From Alternaria dauci (lineage: Eukaryota; Ascomycota; Dothideomycetes; Pleosporales; Pleosporaceae), in the NCBI RefSeq assembly GCF_042100115.1, contig NC_091272.1:5022001-5086000 (forward strand): DNA of 64,000 nt. Reading direction: 5' to 3'. The notes beneath the pieces were generated by a model. That model searched no databases. It had not been told where the DNA came from and worked only from the letters and a program-made list of their open reading frames with translations. Made by a program: the position numbers and the translations under genes. This document shows positions 1 to 12,341 of the stretch, one piece after another. The number at the start of each line of letters is the position of its first letter. Positions within the stretch are counted from its first letter, which is position 1.

Positions 1-1259
1 TACCATGTCGACGGAAGAGATTGTCTTACTGTCACTGAATTAGTGCATGCTGTACTTCCTTACTGTATGAAATCAAGTCATTCCATTGCAGAGAAAGCCG
101 CCAATAAGTCTGGCTAGATCTAATTGCATCAGCAAGGAGGACTTTGATTGCTCTCGCACTTGCAACCTCAAGGCCGTGCCATCGAGCTTAACTTCCTTGC
201 GTTGCTTCTAGGTGTACACAAAGCGTTTGAATCTACAACGATCCAGTCAAATGGCCCCTAGATATATACAGCAATGAGACGAAACTGTCGTTAGCAACAT
301 GAACCAAGGTTTGTTTGTACAACCCAACACGACCAGAAAACGCTCCAATGTCACGACAGGCAACAATCGCCACATGTGCTCTCGTTTGGCTCGAAGTGCA
401 AGTGTGTCAATATCCATTGGACCGCTCAAGATCGAACGTTTTTACGCCTTACACAGCTGTAGACAAATCCGTGCCGAGTCCTTGCCTATTGATTGCAAAA
501 CAGTATAATCGCATTCCCCAACCAGAAGGTCCAGTAGTACGCTTATCGCACACAAGACGTTGTCTTCTTCTGGCTTCCTGTCTACGGAATTGTTACTCCA
601 GCGACAAGGCCCGTCATTACCAAGCTTGCTCGCTTGCAGCAGTAGTGAGTGTCTTTGTTATCATGTATACATTCAGCTTCTGGTCTTCTCTTTCTTTTGA
701 TCGTTGTCCAGTCGGGTGACCTTGTGTTGTTCGATCACGAGCTGATGAAATGGATTGGTTGCATTATTCTCTCACCGCCAGGCTGTGTTTGAGCGTAATC
801 GCAAGTTTGCCCCTTGGAAGAGTAAATGGATTCAAACCTTAGGTTAGTGACAGTTGGCAGGCTGTTTTTAATAACCACCCAGGCTACTGTGAGTTTGTTG
901 CGATTCTGAACATTGCCTTGAAGAGGTCGGATGGATCGCTGAACCAGCTTAGCTAGTTGACATCAACGCACGAGCTATCCTGTTGCTTCCTGTGAGGTCG
1001 CCTATCCTTCCTCGTCGTGTATTTATGGTTGTCGTCATTGTCCGACTCATTCGGCAACCCATGTAGGAAAAGCCAAGGGGCAACATGGTATGAGCAACGC
1101 GACTGTCCAGTGCAATCACATACAGAGCAGAAGAGTAAGAAATGAACATGTAATAAACCCAAACGCCATCTCCTAGCCTGTGCTGAGGCAGTGGGTATCT
1201 ATGCAAGACCGCTGTTATACAAGGAGTAAATACGTCCCGACGACCCAGAACGCCGACCA
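1..1259. other. Intergenic, no supported gene
   Basis: Short open frames occur on both strands, but none has a recognisable protein, a convincing codon pattern or splice signals. The stretch lies downstream of the Zn2Cys6 regulator gene, which is transcribed toward the window start, so part of it may be that gene's 3' untranslated region. Confidence 0.6.
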
Positions 1260-3689
1260 TCAAAGCCACAAAACGCCGCTTCCATTTTCGCCAGGCCCAT
1301 TACCGTTACTGTTACCGACTGCGTGCGTCCCCTCAACGCCTCCCGCTATTCCTGGAGCAGGTAGTAGACGGAAAGGTGGGCTCGGAGATCGATAGGGAAA
1401 CAGCTCTGCAACATTCCCCGGCACAGCCTTTCCGTCAATGACTTCCTCCACGACATCAACAAGGCTCCCAAAGTCGGATAAGACACGCTTCGCATATAGC
1501 TGACTATATGCGAGATCGCGTAGTAGGGCCAAAGCATCGCGAAAAGCATCGATATGGGGTTGATTTCTCCCAGCAACGTTTCGTACAAGGAGAGAGCAAA
1601 GAACCAGTAGAGCGTTCGAGAGAGATGATACCATACGGTGTCGGAGGCTGAAAGGCTGCCGTATGTCTTGAGCAAAGGTGGCCATGCGGTTAACAGTAAA
1701 GACTGCAAGATTGCTAAAGTGAGAAGCATGGCTGTCGTCGTACTGGAGGGAAGTTATGACGGAGCGCAAGCCCCAAAGGACGAAGTCGGTCTTCTTCTGG
1801 GTAATGAAGACTTTCAGTGGCGGAACAGTCGCACCAACTGATTGGGTATGAGGGATTTCCAGTGTCTGCAGATCCTGCTCGAGAAAGTATGAGATTTGTC
1901 CGTCAATGACCTCCTGCGTCGCGCCATCGAGGCTACGGCCGTCGACGTTGTTGTCAGCGTAGCGTGCCCAGAGTATCATGTAGTGAATATAGTGATCGAT
2001 GAAATGTCTTGGATCGACCTCATTAGGCTTGTAGAGCATCGCCTAGAGATGGTGAGAAATGGTAGCAGCGGAATGAGGCAGGAACTTTACTCACCCTTTC
2101 GGACAGATCTGCGGGAGCCTCGACTTGGATGTCAGTCTCACGGATTGTATACGGCCTTCCGAAGGTCAACGAGATGAAGCGATCTTGTACGAATACGTTC
2201 CAGAATGTGCAGATACGCTCGTATGCTTGTGCGGTAGTGATGTTTGTCCATGTAGACTGCTGATGCAAAGAGAACTGGAACGCGAGTCTGGCAGCAGCGC
2301 CGATAGTATTATAAGCCAGACCGGGCATATCTGCGTAAGAGTAGTATATAGCCTGTGACAGTCAACTCCCATTTACCAAGCTTGAAACGTCCCGAGCCTT
2401 ACCTGGAACAGTACACTTTGGATCAGTGTCAGATCGCCGCTTCCGCTCAATAGAGATCTCTTATCGACGAGATCGTCGGCCAGCTCAAGCCATTGCCAGC
2501 CTTTGGGCTTGCCAGCATCGAGTGGCGCGACATTGAGCAGTATATCGCAACAAGCAAAGATGTTGTAGTTGAGCGCGAGGAACTGGCGGTCTTGTGGAGG
2601 TATGGTGGTACTCGCTAGCATATGCTCGCTGCGACTGCGGAATTCGGGTTCATCTATGCACGGATGAGACAGGTGGATGTCGGTGAAGAATGAGGCTAGG
2701 TACTGTTGGTAATCGGCCGGGCTGGGGTAAGGCAGCTTCTTGTTGCCCACTTGTATGAGGTGCGGTGGTTCGCCATCGAAAGCAGAGCCAGGACCTGGCA
2801 GAGCCGGGTTTCCAGAGTCTGACGGCTCGTGTGGGAAGAGAGAAGGCTGGCCCATGAAGGCGAGGGCTGGGTTGATGGGGTCGAGCGGCGGGACAGACAA
2901 GGCGGCGTCGCCCCGAAAGCCGTCACTGCCGTTGTCTTCGCGCTCTATGCTGCCCATGGGTGTCATGGTCAGGCCGCGGTCGCGCATAAGGGCTTCCATC
3001 ATGGCCTCGATGCGGGTCATGCGTGCTTCCATGCTCATGCCCATGCCGCGAGTACTGGCATCGCTGGCCCTCCGCTCCGTGCCATTTTCGGACGGCATGA
3101 GAGTCCTTCGTGATATATTGTTGCCGTTTCCGCTAGTGTTCGAGGCTTGCGTCTGAAGGGTGGGCGTCGGTCGACTGAGGTTCTGCAGGGCTTCGGCTGC
3201 TGTCTGGTCTTCAGAGAAGAAACAGCGCTTGCCGTTGTCCATGCATCGTTGGCATGGATTCTCGCCGGAGCACTGTGTTTGTTAGTTTTGCTGTCCCCGA
3301 TTGCTGTTGCCGTCTGCGCAGGGACGCTGTCGCATAGAGAAAGCACGTGAGGCGCTCAAGCAACGCGCGACATGCTGGAAAATGCGCCGGGCAGTCGACG
3401 GCGACGACGTACCTTGAGCTTCGACCGTCTGCATGATACACCTAGAGCAGTCTGTCAGCCGGTTGATGGCATGTCACCGCCGTCTTGTTGCGCGAAGCTG
3501 CGTCGAACCACTACGGAACCATCGGAATGCTGCATAGGAAGCTCCAGAGATGCCGAGCGGAGGTTGCAAGAGCGAAAGGCGCGACTTACATGCCTTGGGC
3601 GCGTACTTTTGGCGGACCTTTTTGCGCTTGGGCGACGACGACCTCCTTTCGACGTCCATATGCTCAATGGGCAAAGGATGGCTGTTCAT
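1260..3689 (-). CDS. Zn(II)2Cys6 fungal transcription factor
   Basis: Nuclear regulator, 679 aa in a five-exon model: 3590-3689, 3413-3441, 2403-3272, 2095-2352, 1260-2042. The start at 3689 is the first ATG after an upstream in-frame stop. Joining exons 1-3 gives a complete binuclear zinc cluster near residues 34-60 with spacing C-x2-C-x6-C-x5-C-x2-C-x6-C (ACVSCRRSKLKC then SGENPCQRC and NGKRC), preceded by a basic stretch. The middle region (about residues 240-480) resembles the fungal_trans domain of this family, with KLPYPSPADYQQYL, CCDILLNVAPL and an aromatic patch YYSYADMPGLAYN. The C-terminus is low complexity, rich in Gly and Asn. The zinc cluster is split over three exons, one only 29 nt. 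Target genes cannot be told from sequence; control of nearby hemicellulose genes is only a possibility. Confidence 0.9.
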
Positions 3690-4239
3690 GGCGCGACGGA
3701 GTTGTGGGAAGAAGGATGGCGCTCGCCCAGGCTACTTCGGAACGCGACCGGGATCCGGGGCCGCTAGCGCGTTTTCAGCTCCCATGCAGCCACCAATCTC
3801 ACCCTCTCTCCTTGCTCCCATCAGACTCGTGTCTTCTTGGGTAAAGTAGAACATCGTATTGCTGACATTATATCAAGGCGTGAATACCCTAGACCAACGT
3901 TGCACAATGCGAATGTTGGAGCGAATAGTACCCACAACCCTCTGACATGTGATTCAACCTTCATCTCGAGACCTTATTCGCTCAGCGTCTCTACCTTCGC
4001 TCCCATAAACCTGTTCGGCTTCTATTATGATCTCGGACATGACAGCTGGTTGTGAGGTAGCGGGTAGGTACTACAATTCCTGCAGACCAAACATCCCGAT
4101 AAAAGCACATCTCTTCTCACGCATTCAAAGACTCTATTATACATATCAACTTTTCGTTACTACAGAGGTCTTGACAGATGTATACCGACAGACATGAGCG
4201 GAAATCATCAACACTGATAACGACATTGAAAACACTCTG

Positions 4240-4430
4240 CAAGGTCGAGCAAATGTGCTCGACCAGGGGGTATCATTGAAAACAGCAAAAAAACAGAACT
4301 CGCCGGTTGGAAGTACGTACTGCAAGCGCATCACTAGATGCTTTGGTATCTTGTAATGAGAAAGCAGGGTCGAGCATTTGTGCTCAACAAATGAATGCTG
4401 TGAAACAGAAATAGGACAAAACTCGCTCGC
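4240..4430. repeat. Imperfect direct repeat with palindromic cores
   Basis: Two copies of roughly 66 bp start at about 4240 and 4364. Each begins GCARGGTCGAGCA, passes through TGTGCTC and ends near AACTCGC. In the first copy GGTCGAGC and GCTCGACC (4243-4264) form a perfect 8-bp inverted repeat around six bases; the second (about 4368-4389) is a weaker version. A looser similarity continues to about 4490, so the true unit may be near 124 bp. It lies 0.4-0.6 kb downstream of the stop at 4833. Confidence 0.6.
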
Positions 4431-4500
4431 TTGCTCGCTAAAAACACTGTATGGGTGATCGCATTTCCTGCTCTGTAATGACAAATCAGAGGGAGTGGGG

Positions 4501-4526
4501 GTCGTGGTCGTGGTCGTGGTCGTGGT
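4501..4526. repeat. GTCGTG microsatellite
   Basis: About four tandem copies of the hexamer GTCGTG in non-coding sequence downstream of the gene ending at 4833. Confidence 0.8.
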
Positions 4527-4832
4527 ACCGTGAGCCGTGGTGTCGTGAAGGCGTGAATGTGTGAAGGAGGATTGAGTCAACTTTGAAGGTGGCCTCCATC
4601 GGTAGTGGGTGTTGTCGTGTGGTGGTATCGGAGTGTGGTACTGCCGTTATATCGTGGGTCTGTAAGAAAAGCGACTTCTGTATCCGACGTATCTTCGTCC
4701 TTGAAGTCCTATTCTTCTCCATTCATGTTGCGTGTGTGTCATGATGTTGGATAAGACGTGACCCAGTCTCAAAAGACGTCCATCGAAAGCGACTAGTCTT
4801 CATCGTCCCGGATGCACATCCAACCCATCCTC

Positions 4833-6810
4833 CTACTCATGAATCGCCCAGATCTTCAGCGCCTGGCCACAAAGCTTCTTGAGAGCTTGCGTGTCCTTGT
4901 TCTGGCGAATCTTCAGCGGAAGAGAGTCAATCCTTGTGACACACTTCTCGATCTGGGAGCGGTAGTGTCCAGCATCCATACTACCGAGGATGCTCTCTTC
5001 ACCGTTCGCAGCATTCATCAGGCCATCGATGCACTCCTTGACTGCGCGACGATGGTTGCTCTTGACCTCGTTGCTGCGGAACATGTCCTGGATCTCTGTC
5101 TCGAGGACCATGTTGTCATTCGAAATGTATCCGATGACGTTCTGCCGCGCGACACTGTCTGTTGGCTCGACGGTGATGGAAGGCACTTGGGGACCAGCGG
5201 AAGAACCGGCTTGCTGATTCTCAGCGGCTCGTGCGAGGGTTGCAGCAGTCAGCTTGGAGATGCCGGAGCTTGAGGATGCAGAAGTGGCAGCGCCGGGGAC
5301 ATGGGCATCAGGGTCAACACCGGATGTAGATGCTCGGCCACGGATCGAGAATCCACCTTCAGCAGCAGCAGGAGGAGGAGCAGGACCTAAAATGGAAGCT
5401 CGATTGTCCGAAGTAGAGGTAGAAACCGCCGTCGTGTTGGCGTTCGTAGAGCCATGGTTGGCGGTCGTGAAGCCGTTGTTGGCGCAAAGGTTGACTGGTT
5501 GCTGCTCTTCCTTACAAGGATCCACAAGCTGCGTCGGATTGCTGAGGCGATAAGCAATAGCCTCGATGAGCTGAGCCATGAAGACAACCTGAGGTTCTAG
5601 ACCATCAGAGTTGCTCGCCAGATACCCGTAGACCTCCTCGACACGCGCCAGGGGCCAAGCAGCCTTGAGCTTCTGTGCACCTTCGATATCCAGTGGAATC
5701 TCGTCGTCACACTCTTTGAGAAGGCCAAGAATGGGCTCAAAGATCTGGTGGGTCAAGATCTGAACGGTATTGGCTGCCTCCCACACATCGTTATTGTAGA
5801 TGCAGTTGTCCAACAGGTCGATGTAGTCGCCCATTTCGCCGGTGTACATGGCAAGCATGTTGATGCGTCCCTGGTAGATGTTGAGGTAGTGCTCCCAGAG
5901 AACCTTTGTCCTCACACGAGCCTCGTTGGCTTGATGGATCATCCACGCCTGCTCGTAAACGTGGCGTTGAATCTCAGCGCGTCGAGCCTCGACTGCTTCG
6001 ACGATGCTTTCATTGGCTACACGCTCGTTGTGCTCTGCAATGACAGGATCGATGGGGTTGTGGCCAGAGGGAAGGATGGGAGCCCTCATCTTCTCCTCGC
6101 CAAGGATGTTGGTCAGCCTCTCTTGAATGAACTTGTGACGCTCCTCAGAGGTCTGGTTCGCGTAGAATTCGTCGCTGTAGGGTGACTTTTCGGGTACGTA
6201 GGGCGGCGGTGGGGGCGGCGTCCACGGGGAACGGGATGCCCTGATAGCCTCCTTACGATCTCGGGCCCACCGATCAGATGCAGCGCGAAGCTGTTTCTGA
6301 TGCTTCTTCTCTTCCGCCTTCTTCAACTGCTCCTCGCGGAGGCGGGTCTCTTTCACGCGCGCCATCTCGGCAGCCTCCCTCTTCATCTTCATGTCATACC
6401 ACCGAGGGTCTCGCTCTGCAGGAGAGAGTTGACGCTTGGGCTTCTCGATGCGTCCTGTGGGCGAGGTGCGAGAAGTCTGCTGCTTCGGTGGGAAGTTAGT
6501 CGCTATATGTTCAGTGATGAGAGCCAAGTCACTAACCTTGCTTGACGCCAAAAGTGGAGTACGATTGAAGCTATCACAGACTTTGCCCAGGCCAGTCAGA
6601 ACCATATAAGGGGCGGTGCCTTCGATGGATTGCTTTGCGAATGATTAGTTACTATCTGAGTGATACCTGATGGGAGAGACAAACCTTGAAGACGCGAGCA
6701 TTAGTCTCGAGCTTCAAGCATTCCTCTCGATAATGGATGTTGGCTTTTTGCTTGAGTACTTCTACTGCACGGTTCGCCGTGTTACGAAGTGTCTCGCGGA
6801 TAGGTGCCAT
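4833..6810 (-). CDS. Unknown protein with charged N-terminal helix region
   Basis: I do not recognise a family. Model: exons 6685-6810, 6537-6632 and 4833-6482, 623 aa. The first acceptor (after 6633) was chosen because it alone keeps frame with the long downstream frame. The second intron (6483-6536, 54 nt) is optional, being a multiple of three, but has a GTTAGT donor and an ACTAAC branch site. Visible parts: a Lys/Glu/Arg-rich helical stretch near residues 75-150, a run of six prolines near 160, a predicted mostly helical middle (about 170-370) with many aromatic and acidic residues, a Ser/Ala/Gly-rich linker (about 390-490) and a helical C-terminus. There is no signal peptide or membrane segment. 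A scaffold or RNA/protein-binding role would be a guess. Confidence 0.75.
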
Positions 6811-9028
6811 GACGTTGACGTTGGCTTGTCGGTAGATGGTAGTGGTGGTGTAGGTGGTTGAGTGAAGTGTGGGCAAAAATCGGTCGTGAGAATGGCTTGG
6901 AGAGTGAAAGTCGTGGTACAACTGGTGAAGAATTTGAACAGTGAGCTGGTGGAACAGGATCGCGGGTTGAGTTGCAGTTGCAGTTGAGCAAGTTCGTGTG
7001 GAAGAAAACTGATCAGAAGTGTGGAAAGCACTGGATTATATGGGAGGAGGAGAGGAGGAAGGCCGGCCCATGAGCCTGGAAGAACTGGCCTAGCACTAGG
7101 CAGAATGTAATGGTCGGGATCTTGGAGTCGTTAATGAAAGTGACTGCTAGTGAAAGGGGAGATTATGACGAAAATCTTGGTATATATGGTCGCGATACGC
7201 CAGAAACGGCAACGGAAAAGCCCCTTGGCGCGAACAGGTGGGTCATACGGCAAGGAAGAAGCCCAAGAGGGCTGGGAAATAGTCCGCGTGACTGTGTGTT
7301 GACTTGCCGTGGCCATTCACTATGGCGGAATTAACGCTTTGTTCCAGAACTTCCGATAAAGAATTGCCTCACGCCCGATACAGTGGCTCACCATCGTCGC
7401 GTTTTCCCGAAAAGGCTGTAGGCATACAGCGCCTACATACCGCGTGCTCAGTGCTGTGTAGATTTCATAATAGATGGTAGTCTCAACAGCTCTTCGTGCC
7501 ATGTCTGCCTAACTCCAGCTATATGTACAGCGCAATTCACTCTAACCGATTAGACTGAACACCGTATTCATAAAGGAAGTGGCTGGAGGAAGTAACCAGC
7601 AGTGAGTAGAACGAGGTGTAAGTGAAGACAAAACGATAAAAACCAACGCAAACATGTGATGATGAAAGAGAACATGCGGGATGTCACGAGTTCATACACC
7701 TGTGATGATAATCACCAAACCACTTTGGATGCCATAGCAAGGCGCATGGGAGTTGGAGAGATGGAACATAGGAAACTGAGAGAGCAGATGTTGAAATAAG
7801 GAAATGTCAGAGGACGCGCTTGCCATCTCAGTTACGCCGGTTAGGCGGGTGTCACCGTTGGCTTCCGCCACGTGTCTGCCCTGCGCACCGCCAGCCTCGC
7901 CTCGTTTCTCCATATAGTCTCCTCATTACCTGCGAGGACGTGTGCGCTTGAATGCACGTTTGATATGAGTAATATGGTAATGCGAGGGAGGGATGAAGAA
8001 CCAAAAGTAGGTGGCAGTCTCGCCCATTGTACGCGCGTCTTCGCCAACAAATCTGGAAACACGGAACTATCGGCACTCGAGCACTCGGAAACATCCAGGG
8101 GCTCTTGAATCAACACGCCAATGTGTGAGGGTGAAGATGCTGCGTCGGAAACGGACAGGTTGTCAAGGAATACAGGTGGGGCGTCCAGAAGAAACACAAT
8201 AGGCATTGGCCAGCCAGAACAATGTCGACTCATGCGCCACAGGTCTCGAACATCCAATCAAATTAATTCCAGTCGCCCAGCATTCGCGTCGTTCGTGTTG
8301 CGGTACGGATCGATCGCACGTTCCAGTCAAGCTTCCCTCGTGTACGCGGTGCCACACGACAAGTGTGGCGTTCAGAGTTAGATGGGAAAGTTGTCGCGTG
8401 TTGGCTATGGCAGCCCTGCTTGCACTGCGGCAATCGTCCGCCGCATAGTAAGCAAGGTACAGAGCCGTCAGCACCATGCCTGGTGCCGCCCCCTTTTCGA
8501 CGCCAACGTCGCAGTGATGACGGAAACGCGCAAGCCCCAAGGAATGAGTCGAGATTTGTTCCCGCAGATTGGCTGCTTCCTGTGGCTTTCTGTGGCACAT
8601 GCGGCTTGGCTCGATGCCGAAATCCGGGTTGGCGTAGTGTGCCTTGCCGCTTTCGGCTAGCCGACGGGGCCAAATCGACTTTGCGTCGTCGAAACTGGAA
8701 ACGCTGCCCTCCAAATCACATCACACGCCTTCAAAGGATGCGAAATCAAGCTTGCCGCCATGCATAATGTCAGTGGGGGCCGTGCCTTTGCATCATGGGG
8801 GTTAATCGCCTATGAGCTTCGTGATCCTTGTGGTAGTCAACTTTTTCCAGGGCTGTCCTTTCGTGGTTTGTATATCTCTTTGTGCCCTGCGTCTCGTCCG
8901 TTGCAGTTCTACCGTTCTTACTTACTATTAATTGCGCATTCCTGGTACTGGATGCTCACTGCCCTTCTTTTTATGCAGGGTAGCTTACATTAGTCACTCT
9001 TTATACCCAAATTTTGAACAGAGCTAAA
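6811..9028. other. Gene-poor intergenic region
   Basis: About 2.2 kb without a supported gene. The longest open frames (for example 8163-8714 minus) lack an ATG start or any recognisable domain. The left part contains the promoter of the minus-strand gene at 6810; the right part is the promoter of the esterase gene at 9029. Confidence 0.55.
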
Positions 9029-10122
9029 ATGAGGATCTCGCAAATCCCCCTCCTCCTCACCACATTCGGCGCCAGCTTTGTGCTCGCTCAAGAACGCTGC
9101 GACGCACCTTCACCAGGCATATACTGCAACTCGACGGAGATTCTCGCGTACCGTTCGGACGACTGCAAACCTTTCCACGTCTTCATCTCTCGCGGCTCGG
9201 ATGAGCCCTACCCCGGCCGTCTAGGCAACCTTACCTCGGAGATCTGCGCAGCAATCGGAGGCTCAGAGGACTGTGGTTACGAGGATGTCGAGTACCCAGC
9301 GAAGAGTACAGCATGGGGACAAGGGGTGTGGTGCGATTCTGCGGGCAAGGGCGCGAAGAGCGGACAGGCGCAGATGAAGGCGTACAGCGAAAAATGCCCT
9401 GATAGCAAGTTGATTGTCCTGGGTTACTCTCAGGGAGGATCAGTGGCACAGGACATGCTCGGTGGAGGAGGAGGTTCTGTCTTTGCATGTGAGCAAGACA
9501 TGAACCCGGCTCTGGACGCTGCGTCGGCTCCTGGCTCCAATGGTAAGCATCCTTGTCTACAACAGGTCACGCTCTACACTGGTTTACTAACCCCTCAACC
9601 ATAGTCGTCGCAGCCGTAACCTTTGGCGCAGTCGTTCGTTCCAGAAACCAGAATTTCACCGTTGGTCGCGGCGTAGACTACGACGGCACCAGCGCGCGCA
9701 GCCCCGAACATCTCAAAGGCCTCCAGCAATACGCCGACGTCCTCCTCGACTACTGCCACAACGGCGATCCAATCTGCGCCGTCGGCTCCGAGCCTATGGA
9801 AGTGGAAGAGCACCTGAACTATTTCATCCAACACAACGAGGAAGTGGTCAAGTGGGTAGCTGGCATGGCCAAGGCAAGCGGTGATGTGGGTGCGAAACCC
9901 AGCAAGCCCGTAATCAGCACTTCCTCCTCGACAAGCGTAGCAGCAGGATCCCAAGCCACACCATCCGGATCCGTCACCCCCTCGCCTATTGCAACGCCAA
10001 CTGACGGAACGGAGGAGTCCGCGCAGGCAACCGCTGCAAGTGCTACAGGTGCTGCTAGTTCGCTGACTGTTACCCTTGGGTACCTGATTGCGCTGGCTTT
10101 GACTGTGGCTGTGTTCTTGTAG
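9029..10122 (+). CDS. CE5 family esterase (cutinase/acetylxylan esterase-like), GPI-type
   Basis: Secreted serine esterase, 343 aa, exons 9029-9542 and 9605-10122. The start is the ATG at 9029, followed by a signal peptide (about residues 1-20, ending near VLAQ). The nucleophile elbow GYSQGG is present, with a later DPIC aspartate and a histidine in EEHLNYF as the likely triad. Paired cysteines fit the CE5 fold. After the catalytic domain comes a Ser/Thr/Pro-rich linker and a hydrophobic C-terminal tail ending LALTVAVFL, the usual layout of a GPI-anchor signal, so the enzyme probably stays at the cell wall or membrane. The family's frequent TFGDP motif reads TFGAV here. The substrate (cutin or acetylated xylan) cannot be decided. 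Confidence 0.88.
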
Positions 10123-10445
10123 ATATTATCATTTCATTCATAGACTTTTTGTCACGAGCGCTTGTACCACACAGCCTCATTGCATAGCATTTTGGATACC
10201 CCAAGCGAGGAGTAGGGAGCATACAACAAGATATACATCGCTTTTAATTTCATCACAAAGATAACATGTGTAATTGAACATCAAACATTGATTCCTCTCT
10301 CATGATTACCAGGACGTCATCGTCATTATGTACAAAGGTTACTTGCTCGCGATAGCTTTTGACCCGGGAGGATCAAGAGATAGCAATATAACAAAGCGCT
10401 GCAAATGCAACGCATGCAAAACTCTCATGAAACATGAACAAAAAA
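10123..10445. other. Convergent 3' intergenic
   Basis: AT-rich spacer between the convergent esterase and siderophore transporter genes, presumably both 3' untranslated regions. Nothing else is seen. Confidence 0.6.
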
Positions 10446-12341
10446 CTACAAAAGACCAATGGTCCTCTGCTTCATAGTCCTGACATCGACATTCTGCCAG
10501 CAGGCAGTGCTGAACAGGGTGATGCAGTAGACGCACACAGCGGCGATAAGCATGTACTTCTGTGTCTGGCCATAGCTGAGGTTGATAGCATCACGAGTCG
10601 GGGTTCCAACAGGGTAGCTGTCCTGAACCGTGAAGCTGCCGTAGATCGTAGCGAGGTCTGGCAAGTCGCCTGCAGGCAAGTTGGCCGCAAGGCGAACAGG
10701 GAAGACACCGGTCCAGATGGCACCCGCAACGGTAGAGCCGATGGCGCTTCCGATGGAGACAATCATGGATTCCACGGCGAGAAGGGCAGGGAAGTCTTGC
10801 TGCTTGGATACGGCCATGAGGGTGGTTTGCTCGGAGATGACCAAGATACCGCCGCCGAAAGCGATGAAGATCATGCACATGACAATGTAGCCAATGTTCT
10901 CGTCCGGTTGACGGAACTTGATCATAAGACCAACGCCGAGCATGGTAAGAGGTACACCGAAGAAGAACGAGTAGACCTTGAGCTTTCCGTAGTAGCGCAG
11001 CGCGACTCCGTAGACGATGCAAATGAAGCAGCTACCCATGGTGTAGATGTTGCTGATCCATGTGGCGTGTACTTCGGTCTGGTCGAACAAGACGATGAGA
11101 AGAGAATAGAAGTACGAGTCCCAGCAGTACCAGCCAACGTACAACGAACCGGCCATGGTGTAGGTGAAGATGACGGTTCGGTTCTTGAGCAGTGGCCACG
11201 GGATGAAGGTGACTGTAGCACCCCACTTCTCCCACAGACCAAAGGCAACGACTAGGAGTGCGCCGAAGACGATGAAGCAGATGATGAGAGGCGACTTCCA
11301 CTGCTCAGCCTGGTAGGTGTAGATGTTGAAGGCGAGGAGGAAGAGCGAGAGTCCAGCGGCCAGGAGCAAAAGACCAATGGCATCGAATTCGCGAAGGTAG
11401 TACGTGACGGTTTGAGCAAAGTTGCCGCGGCTGGGGCGTGGTGAGATGAGACCCTGCTTGCGCGCCTTGCCTTCGTAGACAACGAATAGCAAGATGAGAG
11501 GCGAGGTGACAATAGGCGCAATGATGGCAAAGATACCAAAAGTCCATCGCCAGCCGATGCCGCCCTCAGCTGTGATGCTGTTGATGCCGTATCCGTAGAT
11601 CCAGGTGGTGATGAGCCATGGGGAGGACGCATAGGAGATGAATAGAGCTCGGTTCTTCAGCTTGGAGGTATCGGCGATGAAGACGGTGATGAAGAAGTCG
11701 ATACTGTTGTAACCGACGTAGAAGAAGGTCTGTGCCGCACAGTATGCCTTGACGTTGTTGCAGCTTGCCATCAGGATGAGGCCGACGACGTAGATGGCTA
11801 CACCCAGAGCGAGACCGAAAGGTCGGCCCCAGATGTTGAGGATTTTGGCATACGGGAGCTTCCAGATACCACCAACAATGGAGGAGATGACGGTAGTCAG
11901 AGCAGTCAGAGAGTGTTGCTGGAAGTCGCTGGTGACGTAGGGGGCGAGGGTGGCGGAAGTGCTGGATGCGTAGGCAGTGAAGAACTGGATGAACCACATC
12001 CTGGAGGTCGTTAGTCTAGTCCTGGAGATCGAAAGACTGTTGACTTACGCAATGTACGCCAGAATCAAGTCACGCTTCTTCCAGATCAGTGAAGCCGCCT
12101 GAACCTGTTGCACGCCTAACTCGGCGGTGGTGTCGACCTTGTTCAGTTCTTCGTCTGACTCTCGGCTCATGGCAGACTCTCTCGGGCTGCCGACCTTCTC
12201 GTCGGGGCGGGCAACGTCCATGCTGGTGTGCCCTTGGTAGGAAGCGGGCACATCGGCAATGTCTTTGTTGTCAGCATTGGCAGAGGCAGTGTTGCCAGAG
12301 ACCAATGCACTGCTGGTCAACCCTTTGAAGTTGAAACCCAT
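10446..12341 (-). CDS. MFS siderophore-iron transporter (SIT/ARN type)
   Basis: Plasma- or endosomal-membrane proton symporter expected to import ferric siderophores. 615 aa, exons 12049-12341 and 10446-12000, joined through LAYIA/MWFIQFF. The start at 12341 begins MGFNFKG after an untranslated leader. The N-terminal 75 residues are hydrophilic; about 14 hydrophobic helices follow. Features recalling the SIT/MirB family include an early TM with FTAYASSTSATLAPYV, the loop VVYEGKARKQGLI, the segment FDAIGLLLLAAGLSLFLLAF and a long extracellular loop before the last helix (ATIYGSFTVQDSYP). Two exact ATCWGATAA elements lie 424-461 bp upstream of the ATG, fitting iron-dependent repression by a SreA-type GATA factor. 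The individual siderophore cannot be inferred. Confidence 0.9.

Larger units (their letters stand above)
3690..4832. other. Intergenic with repeats
   Basis: No supported gene. It separates the start of the Zn2Cys6 regulator from the end of the unknown gene at 4833, both on the minus strand. It holds an imperfect direct duplication with palindromic cores (4240-4430) and a GTCGTG microsatellite (4501-4526). Confidence 0.6.

Noticed and set aside
4501..4722. A His/Asp-rich small protein encoded by the GTCGTG repeat.
   Set aside because: The reading frames are simple translations of the microsatellite, with no supporting context.
8163..8714. A 183-codon minus-strand frame in the gene-poor region.
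   Set aside because: It starts at TTG, has no recognisable domain or splice support, and other frames overlap it with similar length.
9014..9028. Start of the CE5 esterase at 9014.
   Set aside because: That codon is TTG; the ATG at 9029 opens directly into the signal peptide.
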